Part shown: positions 57,132-64,000 of the stretch, piece after piece
How positions within the stretch are numbered: position 1 is the stretch's first letter
How the letters are laid out: every line of letters starts with the position of its first letter
Assembly (NCBI RefSeq): GCF_900590885.1
Contig: NZ_UUON01000024.1
Span: 310,001 to 374,000 of the forward strand
Direction: 5' to 3'
DNA length: 64,000 nucleotides
Origin: Pseudomonas viridiflava
GTDB lineage: Bacteria; Pseudomonadota; Gammaproteobacteria; Pseudomonadales; Pseudomonadaceae
Notes under the pieces: model-generated
Seen by the model: only the letters and a program-made list of their open reading frames with translations
The model's database searches: none
Told to the model about the DNA's origin: nothing
Position numbers and translations under genes: made by a program

Positions 57132-58253
57132 GTGAGTAAACCCCTTCTCATGGCCGCTGCCGTTGTCTGTGGCCTCAGCATGCACGCCAACGCCGCTACC
57201 TTTGCGTACATCTCCAGCCCCGGTGATGGGTTGATTTCCCAGTACCGCCTTGACGAGAGTAACGGTGCGCTGAGCCTGGTCGAGCAGGTGACGGCCGGCG
57301 ATCAGGTCAACCCGATGGCCCTGAGCCCTGACGGTAAAACCTTGTTTGCGGCGTTGCGGGTCAAGCCGTTTCAGGTCCAGGCGTTCAGCGTTGACCCGGC
57401 GAGCGGGCATTTGACGCCGCAGTCCAAGGCGCCACTGGCCGAAAGCATGGCGTACCTTGCCACCGACCGCGCCGGGCGTTATCTGCTCGCGGCTTCGTAC
57501 GGTGCCGACACCCTCAGCGTGCAACCCATCGCCAAGCCCGAGCCGATCCTCACCTATAAAACCGGCCCGCACGCCCACTCGCTGCGCACCGACCCGAGCA
57601 ATCGCTTTGCCTACGCCGGCAACCTGGGCAGTGACCATGTGCTGCAATACCGCTTCGACGCCAACACCGGCGCGCTCTCGCCGATCGGCAGTGGCTACGT
57701 GAGCGTGCCGACCGGCACCGGGCCGCGCCACCTGGCGTTTTCGGCCAACGGCAAATACCTGTATGTGGTCGGCGAAATGAGCGGCACCGTCACGGCATTT
57801 TCCATTGATGGCAGCAGCGGCGCGTTGACCCAGATCGGCGTGGCCAATGGCATTCCCGAGCGCTTGAAACTGGCCCACGGCGAAGTGCGTGACTCGCGCA
57901 ACAATGATTTGAAGGACGACCCCACCCCACGCATCTGGGCGGCCGACCTGCGCCTGTCGCCGGACGGCAAGCTGCTGTTGATGAGCGAACGCACCAGCAG
58001 CTCGGTGTCGGCGTTTGCGGTGGACGCGGGCACCGGCGGCCTGCGCTTTATCGACAACTACCCGGTGGTTGAGAAGCAGCCGCGCAATATTGCGTTTTCG
58101 CCCAACGGGCAGTGGTTGCTGGTGACTGGGGAGAAAAGCGACACGGTGGGTACTTATGCGATCAGTGCCAAGGGGGCGTTGAAGCGTGTGGGGGAAGCGG
58201 CGTCGGGCAAGGGTGCGTTGTGGATTGAGGTGCTGCGCACGGCGGCGAAGTAG
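57132..58253 (+). CDS. Periplasmic lactonase-like seven-bladed beta-propeller
   Basis: The product is about 373 residues when started at the GTG at 57132, which has AAAGGA six bases before it and begins a signal peptide (MSKPLLMAAAVVCGLSMHANA). An ATG at 57096 would put a charged extension before it. Blade repeats with PDGKTLFAAL, PSNRFAYAGN, ANGKYLYVVGE, PDGKLLLMSER and PNGQWLLVTGE are typical of the YbhE/Pgl lactonase fold. Cytoplasmic relatives hydrolyse 6-phosphogluconolactone; a periplasmic copy probably acts on another sugar lactone or serves as a binding propeller. Confidence 0.85.
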   Translation: MSKPLLMAAAVVCGLSMHANAATFAYISSPGDGLISQYRLDESNGALSLVEQVTAGDQVNPMALSPDGKTLFAALRVKPFQVQAFSVDPASGHLTPQSKAPLAESMAYLATDRAGRYLLAASYGADTLSVQPIAKPEPILTYKTGPHAHSLRTDPSNRFAYAGNLGSDHVLQYRFDANTGALSPIGSGYVSVPTGTGPRHLAFSANGKYLYVVGEMSGTVTAFSIDGSSGALTQIGVANGIPERLKLAHGEVRDSRNNDLKDDPTPRIWAADLRLSPDGKLLLMSERTSSSVSAFAVDAGTGGLRFIDNYPVVEKQPRNIAFSPNGQWLLVTGEKSDTVGTYAISAKGALKRVGEAASGKGALWIEVLRTAAK

Positions 58254-58265
58254 CAGCAGGTCCAA

Positions 58266-58336
58266 CATTGGGAGGGGGCTTGCCCCCGATTGCGGTGTGT
58301 CAGTTGCAACTGTATTGACTGACACACCCTCACCGG
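58266..58336. repeat. Degenerate REPIN
   Basis: The left arm (GGGAGGGGGCTTGCCCCCGA) is intact; the right arm has decayed to TCACCGGGGG. Between them GGTGTGTCAGT and ACTGACACACC form a perfect 11-bp stem. It separates the convergent lactonase-like and chemoreceptor genes. Confidence 0.7.
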
Positions 58337-58348
58337 GGGTTCCGGCGC

Positions 58349-60406
58349 TTAACTCAAGCGAAACCGTGCGGTGTTGTCGCTCAACGCCTGGCTGCCTTTG
58401 CTCAGGGTGTCCGCCGCGCGGTTGACCGCTCGCGCGCCGTCCAGCAGGCGGCCGGCGGCCTGGTCGACTTGCTGGATATTGCCGCTCACTTCATCCGCCG
58501 TCGCGGCCTGTTCTTCCACCGCCGTGGCGATTTGCGCCAGGGTGTCGGTGACGTTTTGCACCGCACCGGCAATCTCGCCCAAGCGCAGGCCCAGCCCGGT
58601 GACGGACTCGGCATCGGTGAGCGCCTGTTCGCACGCGGCGCCCATCAGGTTGACCGCCTGGCTCACGGTGGCGCGCAGGCTGTCGACGGTGCCGGCGATC
58701 TGCGTCGTCGAGGCCTGGGTGCGTTGCGACAGGCTGCGCACTTCATCGGCCACCACCGCAAAACCACGGCCCTGCTCACCGGCGCGCGCCGCTTCGATGG
58801 CCGCGTTCAGTGCCAGCAGGTTGGTTTGCTCGGCGATGCCACGAATGGTGTCGACCACCGATTGAATCTGCTGCCCCTGCTGGCTCACTTGCTGCAGCGC
58901 ATCGGCGGTATCGGTGAGGCGCTGGTTGAGTTGCTGGATGCTCGCCGTGGTGCGCTGGCTGTCGCGGCTGCTGTCTTCGGCAATCCGCCGAGTCTGCTGG
59001 GCGCTGCCCGACGCCTGCTCACAGCTCCTGGCCACGCCCATGGACGTAGCGGCCAACTGCGTGGCGGCGGCGGCAATCTGGCTGATTTGATGCTGCTGGT
59101 CCTCTACCTCGTTGAGGGTGCTGCCCGATTGCGAATTGAGGGTGAGTACCGCTGAGCCGAGTTGCTGGGTCTCATGATTGACCCCAAGCAAACTGGTGCG
59201 CAACTGCACCACCGCCACGTTCAGCGCCGTGCTGATGGCCGCGAGTTCGTCGCGCCCTTCCACCGCCACTTCCACGCACAGGTTGCCGTCACGCAGGGAC
59301 TCGGCCAGCGTGGTAATACCGCTGGCACTGCGGCGGATGGAAGCTTGCAGGCACATGAACAGGTACAGCGCCGCCAGTGCCAACAGGCCAAAGGTTGCCG
59401 CCAGCGGGATAAACCGCGCGTTCGCGTGGCGGTGGTAGTAGCTCAGGCGCGCATCGAGGGAGTTCAGCGACTGAATGCGCAGCGCGCCCAGCGCGCCGAG
59501 AGTGGCGTCGACGCTGCGTTCGAAGCCGGCGGTGTCGAGCTTGATGGTGCCGCCGAACACGCCGTCGTCGAGTACCTTGAGTTCGTTATCGAGCAGTTGC
59601 AGGGTGGTGTCGTACTGCGCGGTCCACGGTTCCATGCCGGCGTATTGCTTGGCTTTGAGCGAAGCGGCGGCCTTGGCGAGCTGGTCGCGTGCGTCGCCAA
59701 TGCGGCTGCGCAGGTCGCGCATCTGCAAGCGGCTTTGCAAGGTGAACTGCCCGGAGGCGATCGACGACTGCCCAACGCTGGCCATACGGCCGATGCGCTC
59801 GATCAGGTCGGGCGTGTGCTGGGTGCCCATCTGCATGAGCATGTAGGTTTCCAGCCACGGATCGAGGATCAGCCCGGCGTCCAGGGTGATCTGCTCGCGC
59901 AGGGTTTGCATCGCGCTTAAGGCCGAGGTGAAACGGTCGTAGCCGTCCGGCCACCAGCCAACGGTGCGCAGCGACGGCGAGTCCATGCCCTTGACCGTGG
60001 CCTGCAACGCCTCGAAGCGCGCCAGGATGTCGGCGCTGGCATTCTGGGTTTTCAACTCATCGCCCAGGGCTTGCAGGCTTTGCTGGATCAGCGGGAAATT
60101 GGCATCGACCTTGTCCATCGCCGCCTTGGCCGCCGGCGTCGGCGCGTGCAGGATGTCGGCGGCTTTCCAGCGTGCGGCCAGGTTGCGCTGCGCGGTCAGT
60201 TGGCCATCCAGTGAGTCGAGGGCCAATAGTTGGCGAACGCCGGACTGCTCGCTGGAAATCACGCCTAATTTGTCGCGATAGTCCTGGCCGATCATCCACA
60301 GGCTACCCGCCAGGGGAAGCATGAACAGGAAAAACAGGATCTGGAATTTGCGCGCGAAACCAAAACGTCCAAGCAGGCGGATACCGGGTGATAACAAACT
60401 GTGCAT
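58349..60406 (-). CDS. Methyl-accepting chemotaxis protein
   Basis: The 685-residue chemoreceptor has a membrane helix near residues 22-40, a large helical periplasmic region of about 290 residues, a second helix ([20 protein letters not shown]), a HAMP segment and the cytoplasmic signalling hairpin with tip [20 protein letters not shown] and [18 protein letters not shown]. The long helical sensor is larger than a standard four-helix bundle and resembles nitrate/sulfate-sensing or HBM-like receptors. Upstream at 60466-60491 lies a weak sigma-28-like site with off-by-one spacing. The ligand is unknown. Confidence 0.93.
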   Translation of the reverse strand: MHSLLSPGIRLLGRFGFARKFQILFFLFMLPLAGSLWMIGQDYRDKLGVISSEQSGVRQLLALDSLDGQLTAQRNLAARWKAADILHAPTPAAKAAMDKVDANFPLIQQSLQALGDELKTQNASADILARFEALQATVKGMDSPSLRTVGWWPDGYDRFTSALSAMQTLREQITLDAGLILDPWLETYMLMQMGTQHTPDLIERIGRMASVGQSSIASGQFTLQSRLQMRDLRSRIGDARDQLAKAAASLKAKQYAGMEPWTAQYDTTLQLLDNELKVLDDGVFGGTIKLDTAGFERSVDATLGALGALRIQSLNSLDARLSYYHRHANARFIPLAATFGLLALAALYLFMCLQASIRRSASGITTLAESLRDGNLCVEVAVEGRDELAAISTALNVAVVQLRTSLLGVNHETQQLGSAVLTLNSQSGSTLNEVEDQQHQISQIAAAATQLAATSMGVARSCEQASGSAQQTRRIAEDSSRDSQRTTASIQQLNQRLTDTADALQQVSQQGQQIQSVVDTIRGIAEQTNLLALNAAIEAARAGEQGRGFAVVADEVRSLSQRTQASTTQIAGTVDSLRATVSQAVNLMGAACEQALTDAESVTGLGLRLGEIAGAVQNVTDTLAQIATAVEEQAATADEVSGNIQQVDQAAGRLLDGARAVNRAADTLSKGSQALSDNTARFRLS

Positions 60407-60629
60407 GTCCGACTACTCCCTAAAACCACCCACGCGATACAACGGTGGGCGAAGCCTTGAAATGACTAACGGCAAAACGCCATGTCATTGATTAGCTTGG
60501 CTCTAGCAAGATACGGGCCGCCAGCACACAGCCCTGAAATAGGGCGGTTGGCAGACCCATGCACCGCGTAGCACGCGCCAAAATGGGGCAAAAGCACTCA
60601 GGGCCGCGGGCACACCTGTAACCGTTGGG

Positions 60630-60920
60630 CTATTTGGGCTGCATGTACTGCTCGAAATTTTTGATGTGATCGTCAAGGTTGTCCTCAAGCATCATCCGGT
60701 ACTGATCACAGAAATACTTGAGCATCGCCTCGCGCTCCTCGGCCATATGCGCGCCGGACTTGAAGTTGCGCGCACAGGCCCAGGCATTGAAGCGCGTGGT
60801 GCCGAACATCATCGAGGCGCTGACCTGGCCGAGGTTTTCGAAGGTCTTGAGCTGCTCGTTCGACAGCTCGATATGCGCGTCGGCGCGGTCATAGAACGCT
60901 TGGTCAGTGGCGTCTGCCAT
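60630..60920 (-). CDS. DUF3144 family protein
   Basis: The 96-residue protein is helical and acidic. FYDRADAHIELSNEQLKTFE followed by VSASMMFGTTRFNAWACARN matches the DUF3144 family of small proteobacterial proteins. AGGGAAAC precedes the ATG at 60920. It is 39 bases downstream of trmK on the same strand. Function is unknown. The 60407-60629 gap holds no other gene that I can see. Confidence 0.8.
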   Translation of the reverse strand: MADATDQAFYDRADAHIELSNEQLKTFENLGQVSASMMFGTTRFNAWACARNFKSGAHMAEEREAMLKYFCDQYRMMLEDNLDDHIKNFEQYMQPK

Positions 60921-60959
60921 GGTGTGTTTCCCTGGTAATCACAATTGAATGAAAGGCTC

Positions 60960-61655
60960 TCAGGCCAACAGCGCGGCAATCCACTGGGCCTGCCGGGCAA
61001 TCTCGCGGATCTTATCTTCCGGCACCGCCTGGCGCGCGCGCTCAAGGCTGGCCAGGGTCTTGCGCTTCTCGCGCAACATACGCTGCCACTTGGCGATGAA
61101 CACCGGACTGCGTGCCTGCAATTGCAGCGGGCCGAAGTACAACTCTTCGGCGCTATACGCCACCGCGTCGGCACGCTCGGCGACGATGATCTCGTAGTAG
61201 AAACGGTTCTCCCGCAGCAGCTCTTCACTGAGGATCGCGTAACCGTTCTGCATCAACCAAAGCCGCAACGGTTGCTCGCCGCCATTGGGTTGCAGGATCA
61301 GGCGCTCATGGCCGCCAAGGTGGGCCTTGCCGCGCTCGAGAATGTCGCGAATGGTTTCGCCGCCCATGCCGCACAGGCTGATCGCCGTGATGCCGTCGCC
61401 CGGCGCGACAGCCGCCAAACCATCGGCCAGGCGCACCGTGACGTGCTGCTCCAGGCCGTTGTCACGCACGGTGCGCTGGGCTGCCAGAAATGGCGTGGTC
61501 GCCACCTCGCCCGCCACCGCCGCGGCAACCAGGCCACGGCGCAGCAAGGCCACCGGCAGGTAGGCGTGGTCCGAGCCGATATCGGCCAGGCGCGCACCCA
61601 CGGGGATGTTCGCCGCCACGCGCTCCAGGCGCGCGGATAAAGTGTGCTGGTTCAA
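60960..61655 (-). CDS. trmK: tRNA (adenine(22)-N1)-methyltransferase TrmK family
   Basis: The 231-residue protein has the Rossmann methyltransferase start LADIGSDHAYLPVALLRRG, an acid after strand two, and the family motif SLCGMGGETIRDILERGKAH, followed by LILQPNGGEQPLRLWL and NRFYYEIIV. This is the TrmK/COG2384 family that methylates N1 of A22 in bacterial tRNA. The C-terminal helical extension is present. It lies four bases downstream of the GntR regulator gene, so they may share a transcript. Confidence 0.88.
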   Translation of the reverse strand: MNQHTLSARLERVAANIPVGARLADIGSDHAYLPVALLRRGLVAAAVAGEVATTPFLAAQRTVRDNGLEQHVTVRLADGLAAVAPGDGITAISLCGMGGETIRDILERGKAHLGGHERLILQPNGGEQPLRLWLMQNGYAILSEELLRENRFYYEIIVAERADAVAYSAEELYFGPLQLQARSPVFIAKWQRMLREKRKTLASLERARQAVPEDKIREIARQAQWIAALLA

Positions 61656-61659
61656 CGCC

Positions 61660-62370
61660 CTACTCCCCCGAAAACCGGTCGCGACTGTTGGTCAAATGCA
61701 ACACCATCGCGGCGCGCGCGGCGTCCGGGTCCTGGCGCTTGATCGCATTGAAGATCGCTTCATGCTCCAGGTTCGCCACCTGCCCGAGCTTGGCAAAGTC
61801 GGCACCGCCGCGCTCGGCCCCCTTGACCTGGGTGCGCGGGATCATCGCGTTGCCCAGGTGCTGCATGATTTCACTGAAGAAGGTATTGCCGGTGGCTTCG
61901 GCGATCAACTGGTGAAAGCGTTTGTCCTCTTCCACGCAGCTGTCGTTGTTGGCCAGGGAGGCCTGGTAGTCGTCCAGGGCGGCGCGCATGTGCGCCAATT
62001 GCGCGTCGCTGCGGCGCAACGCGGCCAGCGCCACCGCCTGCACCTCCAGGCCCAGGCGCAGCTCGAGCATGTTGCGCACGCTGGCCACCGTGTCCACGTG
62101 CAGGCGCAGGCCCTGCTGGGCGTGCTGCTCCAGCACAAAGGTGCCGATGCCGTGGCGCGTCTCCACCAACCCCGAAGCCTGCAATTTGGACAGCGCCTCG
62201 CGCACCACCGTACGACTGACGCCATGCTCCAGCACGATGGTGGATTCGGACGGCAGTTTTTCACCGGGCTTCAAGTGCCCGAGCAGGATGCGCTGGGTCA
62301 GGTCTTCAACCACACCCTGGGCGAGGTTGTTGGAGCGTTTACGGACGGGGGGTCCACTATCAATCGGCAT
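61660..62370 (-). CDS. GntR family regulator, FadR/FCD subgroup
   Basis: The 236-residue protein has the winged HTH (LTQRILLGHLKPGEKLPSES, GVSRTVVREALSKLQASGLV) and an FCD ligand domain with metal-binding residues (DKRFHQLIAEATGN and LEHEAIFNAIKRQD). The ATG at 62370 gives MPIDSGPPVRKR; the longer frame is not family-like. Such regulators respond to sugar acids or other carboxylates. The divergent MFS gene is of the sugar-acid/aromatic-acid class, and a shared motif occurs in the gap, so it probably represses both. Confidence 0.9.
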   Translation of the reverse strand: MPIDSGPPVRKRSNNLAQGVVEDLTQRILLGHLKPGEKLPSESTIVLEHGVSRTVVREALSKLQASGLVETRHGIGTFVLEQHAQQGLRLHVDTVASVRNMLELRLGLEVQAVALAALRRSDAQLAHMRAALDDYQASLANNDSCVEEDKRFHQLIAEATGNTFFSEIMQHLGNAMIPRTQVKGAERGGADFAKLGQVANLEHEAIFNAIKRQDPDAARAAMVLHLTNSRDRFSGE

Positions 62371-62453
62371 TGCGACGGGTCCACGGGGCTGAGCTGGTGG
62401 GAGCTTAACACCGCGCCAGACAGCTTCGTTTGTGTGGATTAAAAAAACCCTCA

Positions 62454-62466
62454 ACTTGTATGACAA
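62454..62466. promoter_or_regulatory. Candidate GntR/FadR-type operator 1
   Basis: ACTTGTATGACAA contains the imperfectly spaced palindrome TTGT-ATG-ACAA, the shape of FadR-subfamily operators. It lies 84 bases before the gntR start. Confidence 0.5.
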
Positions 62467-62652
62467 CCAACCTTAATCGGTCTTGTCCCAAATATCGCCC
62501 TGGCGCTTCCTCCAGAGATTTGCGCTCATTGGCGGCTGTCAAATACCTGCTACAAACCCACTAAACACTAAGCAAATAACCAAATCATCAGACTCGAACA
62601 TCGCCTTATAATCACAAAAACACTCAACCCCGATTGCTAAAAAAAGAAAACC

Positions 62653-62665
62653 ACTTGTATGATGT
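62653..62665. promoter_or_regulatory. Candidate GntR/FadR-type operator 2
   Basis: ACTTGTATGATGT shares its first ten bases with operator 1. It lies 55 bases before the MFS start codon, where a repressor would block transcription. Confidence 0.45.
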
Positions 62666-62719
62666 CTATCAACAAAACACGCAAACCCGCATAAAAATAA
62701 TCAGGGGGAGTTTTGAATT

Positions 62720-64000
62720 GTGAACAATTCAAGCCATGCATCTGCTGCTTCAAACAGTGATCCGGTTCTGGCGCGCGCCGTGCGCAAAGTGAAGAGCCAT
62801 GTGCTCCCGCTGTTCGTGATCATGTTCATCCTCAACTACATCGACCGGGTCAATATCGGCTTTGTGCGCACGCACATGGAGCATGACCTGGGCATTGGCG
62901 CTGCGGCCTATGGCTTTGGCGCCGGGCTGTTCTTCATCGGCTACGCCCTATTCGAAGTGCCCTCCAACATGCTGCTGCAAAAGGTCGGCGCGCGGATCTG
63001 GCTGACCCGCATCATGTTCACCTGGGGCATCGTCGCCACACTGATGGCGTTCATCCAGAACGAAACCCACTTCTACATCCTGCGTTTTCTGCTGGGCGTG
63101 GCCGAAGCCGGTTTCTTCCCCGGGGTGATCTACTACTTCACCCGCTGGCTGCCAGGTGTGGAGCGCGGCAAGGCCATCGCGATTTTCCTCAGCGGCTCGG
63201 CGGTGGCCTCGCTGATCTCCGGCCCACTGTCGGGTGTGCTGTTGCAGATCGAAGGATTTGGCTTCCACGGCTGGCAATGGATGTTCGCCATTGAAGGCCT
63301 GGCCTCGGTGGCCATCGGCTTCTTTGTGTGGTTCTGGCTCGACTCCAAACCCCACGACGCCAAATGGATGACCCGCGAGGAACAGGACGCCCTGGTCGAC
63401 GCCATCGACCAGGAACAACGCGAGCGCGAAGCGCTGACCACGGTAAAACCGACCATCGGCAAGCTGCTCAAAGACCGCCAGATCATGCTGTTTTGCGCCC
63501 TGTACTTTTGCATCCAACTGACGATCTACGCGGCAACGTTCTGGCTGCCGAGCATCATCAAGAAAATGGGCGACTTGAGCGATGTGCAAGTCGGCTTCTT
63601 TAACTCGATCCCTTGGCTGATCTCGATCATCGCCATGTACGCCTTCGCCTCGCTGTCGGGCAAGTTCAAGTTCCAGCAGGCCTGGGTGGCAGCGGCGCTG
63701 TTGATTGCGGCGGCGGGCATGTTCATGTCCACCACTGGCGGGCCGATCTTTGCCTTTGTGGCGATCTGCTTCGCGGCCATCGGGTTCAAGTCGGCGTCGT
63801 CGCTGTTCTGGCCGATCCCTCAGGGCTACCTGGATGTGCGCATCGCCGCGGCGGTGATCGCGTTGATCAACTCCATCGGCAACCTGGGCGGCTTCGTCGC
63901 ACCGACCACCTTCGGCTTTCTGGAACAGACCACCGGTTCGATCCAGGGCGGCCTCTACGGCCTGGCTGGCACCTCGGTGCTGGCGGCAATCCTGGTGTTC
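62720..64000 (+). CDS. MFS transporter, anion:cation symporter family (partial, C-terminus outside window)
   Basis: The frame opens at a GTG at 62720 after AGGGGGAG and runs off the right edge with 427 codons. It shows the ACS-family start FVIMFILNYIDRVNIGFVRT, the first-half motif YALFEVPSNMLLQKVGARIW, AEAGFFPGVIYYFTRWLPG, and about ten helices up to the edge. Members take up hexarates, phthalates or other organic anions by proton symport. A FadR-type regulator is divergent 349 bases away. Catabolic genes that would name the substrate are outside the window. Confidence 0.9.
   Translation, partial: MNNSSHASAASNSDPVLARAVRKVKSHVLPLFVIMFILNYIDRVNIGFVRTHMEHDLGIGAAAYGFGAGLFFIGYALFEVPSNMLLQKVGARIWLTRIMFTWGIVATLMAFIQNETHFYILRFLLGVAEAGFFPGVIYYFTRWLPGVERGKAIAIFLSGSAVASLISGPLSGVLLQIEGFGFHGWQWMFAIEGLASVAIGFFVWFWLDSKPHDAKWMTREEQDALVDAIDQEQREREALTTVKPTIGKLLKDRQIMLFCALYFCIQLTIYAATFWLPSIIKKMGDLSDVQVGFFNSIPWLISIIAMYAFASLSGKFKFQQAWVAAALLIAAAGMFMSTTGGPIFAFVAICFAAIGFKSASSLFWPIPQGYLDVRIAAAVIALINSIGNLGGFVAPTTFGFLEQTTGSIQGGLYGLAGTSVLAAILVF

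Overview
The window looks like chromosomal DNA from a Pseudomonas of the fluorescens group. It is GC-rich (about 60 percent by eye). The block asd, usg, fimV, truA, trpF, accD, folC, SPOR gene, cvpA, purF, metZ, SDR, together with leuCD, leuB, gltX and uvrB, is the conserved Pseudomonas arrangement known from P. aeruginosa (about PA3106-PA3139). REP/REPIN palindromes of the P. fluorescens type (core GTGGGAGGGGGC) sit in many gaps.

Layout. 1-2500 (minus): a cut-off DUF979/DUF969 permease pair and a lipoprotein. 2677-6272: a DHA2 exporter, a FlxA-like protein with a good sigma-28 promoter, tRNA-Val(GAC), and a gamma-glutamylputrescine oxidase-like enzyme. 6431-6638: tRNA-Asp and tRNA-Val(TAC). 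6746-25199 (all minus): a long housekeeping block for leucine, aspartate-family, purine, folate, fatty acid and tryptophan metabolism plus the polar hub FimV, with a divergent LysR regulator beside leuC. 26296-29574: a PAS/GGDEF/EAL protein.

29555-34000 is the accessory region and the most interesting part. Three minus-strand genes follow a close match to a HrpL box (GGAACT-N15-CCACGAA, 33631-33658). They encode a 506-residue protein with nine 16-residue repeats, a 310-residue protein with a calpain/papain-like Gln-Cys...His signature, and a 466-residue protein with one intact and one degenerate copy of the same domain. All three N-termini are Ser/Asn-rich and lack early acidic residues. I read this as a HrpL-controlled operon of candidate type III secreted proteins. 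No secretion apparatus genes are in the window, and the family is not one I can name.

34054-42740: dusC-like gene, thioesterase, hydrolase, TetR regulator, tRNA-Glu, tRNA-Ala, gltX, uvrB and an aromatic aminotransferase. 42892-45988: a small membrane protein, a PtrR-like LysR regulator divergent from a sad-like aldehyde dehydrogenase, and a lipoprotein. 46110-49174: a cobalamin riboswitch followed by an overlapping btuF-btuC-btuD-type uptake operon. 49226-53000 (minus): two acetyltransferases, a lipoprotein, an esterase, TspO, a nucleotidyltransferase-like protein and a small conserved protein. 53225-58253: a probable gene remnant, a LysR/LysE pair, a secreted protein, a glutathione transferase and a periplasmic lactonase-like propeller. 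58349-64000: a chemoreceptor, a DUF3144 protein, TrmK, a FadR-type GntR regulator and a divergent, cut-off MFS transporter with two matching candidate operators between them.

Starts were moved inward where a Shine-Dalgarno sequence, signal peptide or family N-terminus supports a later codon than the longest reading frame. Motif calls are by eye; no database search was run.
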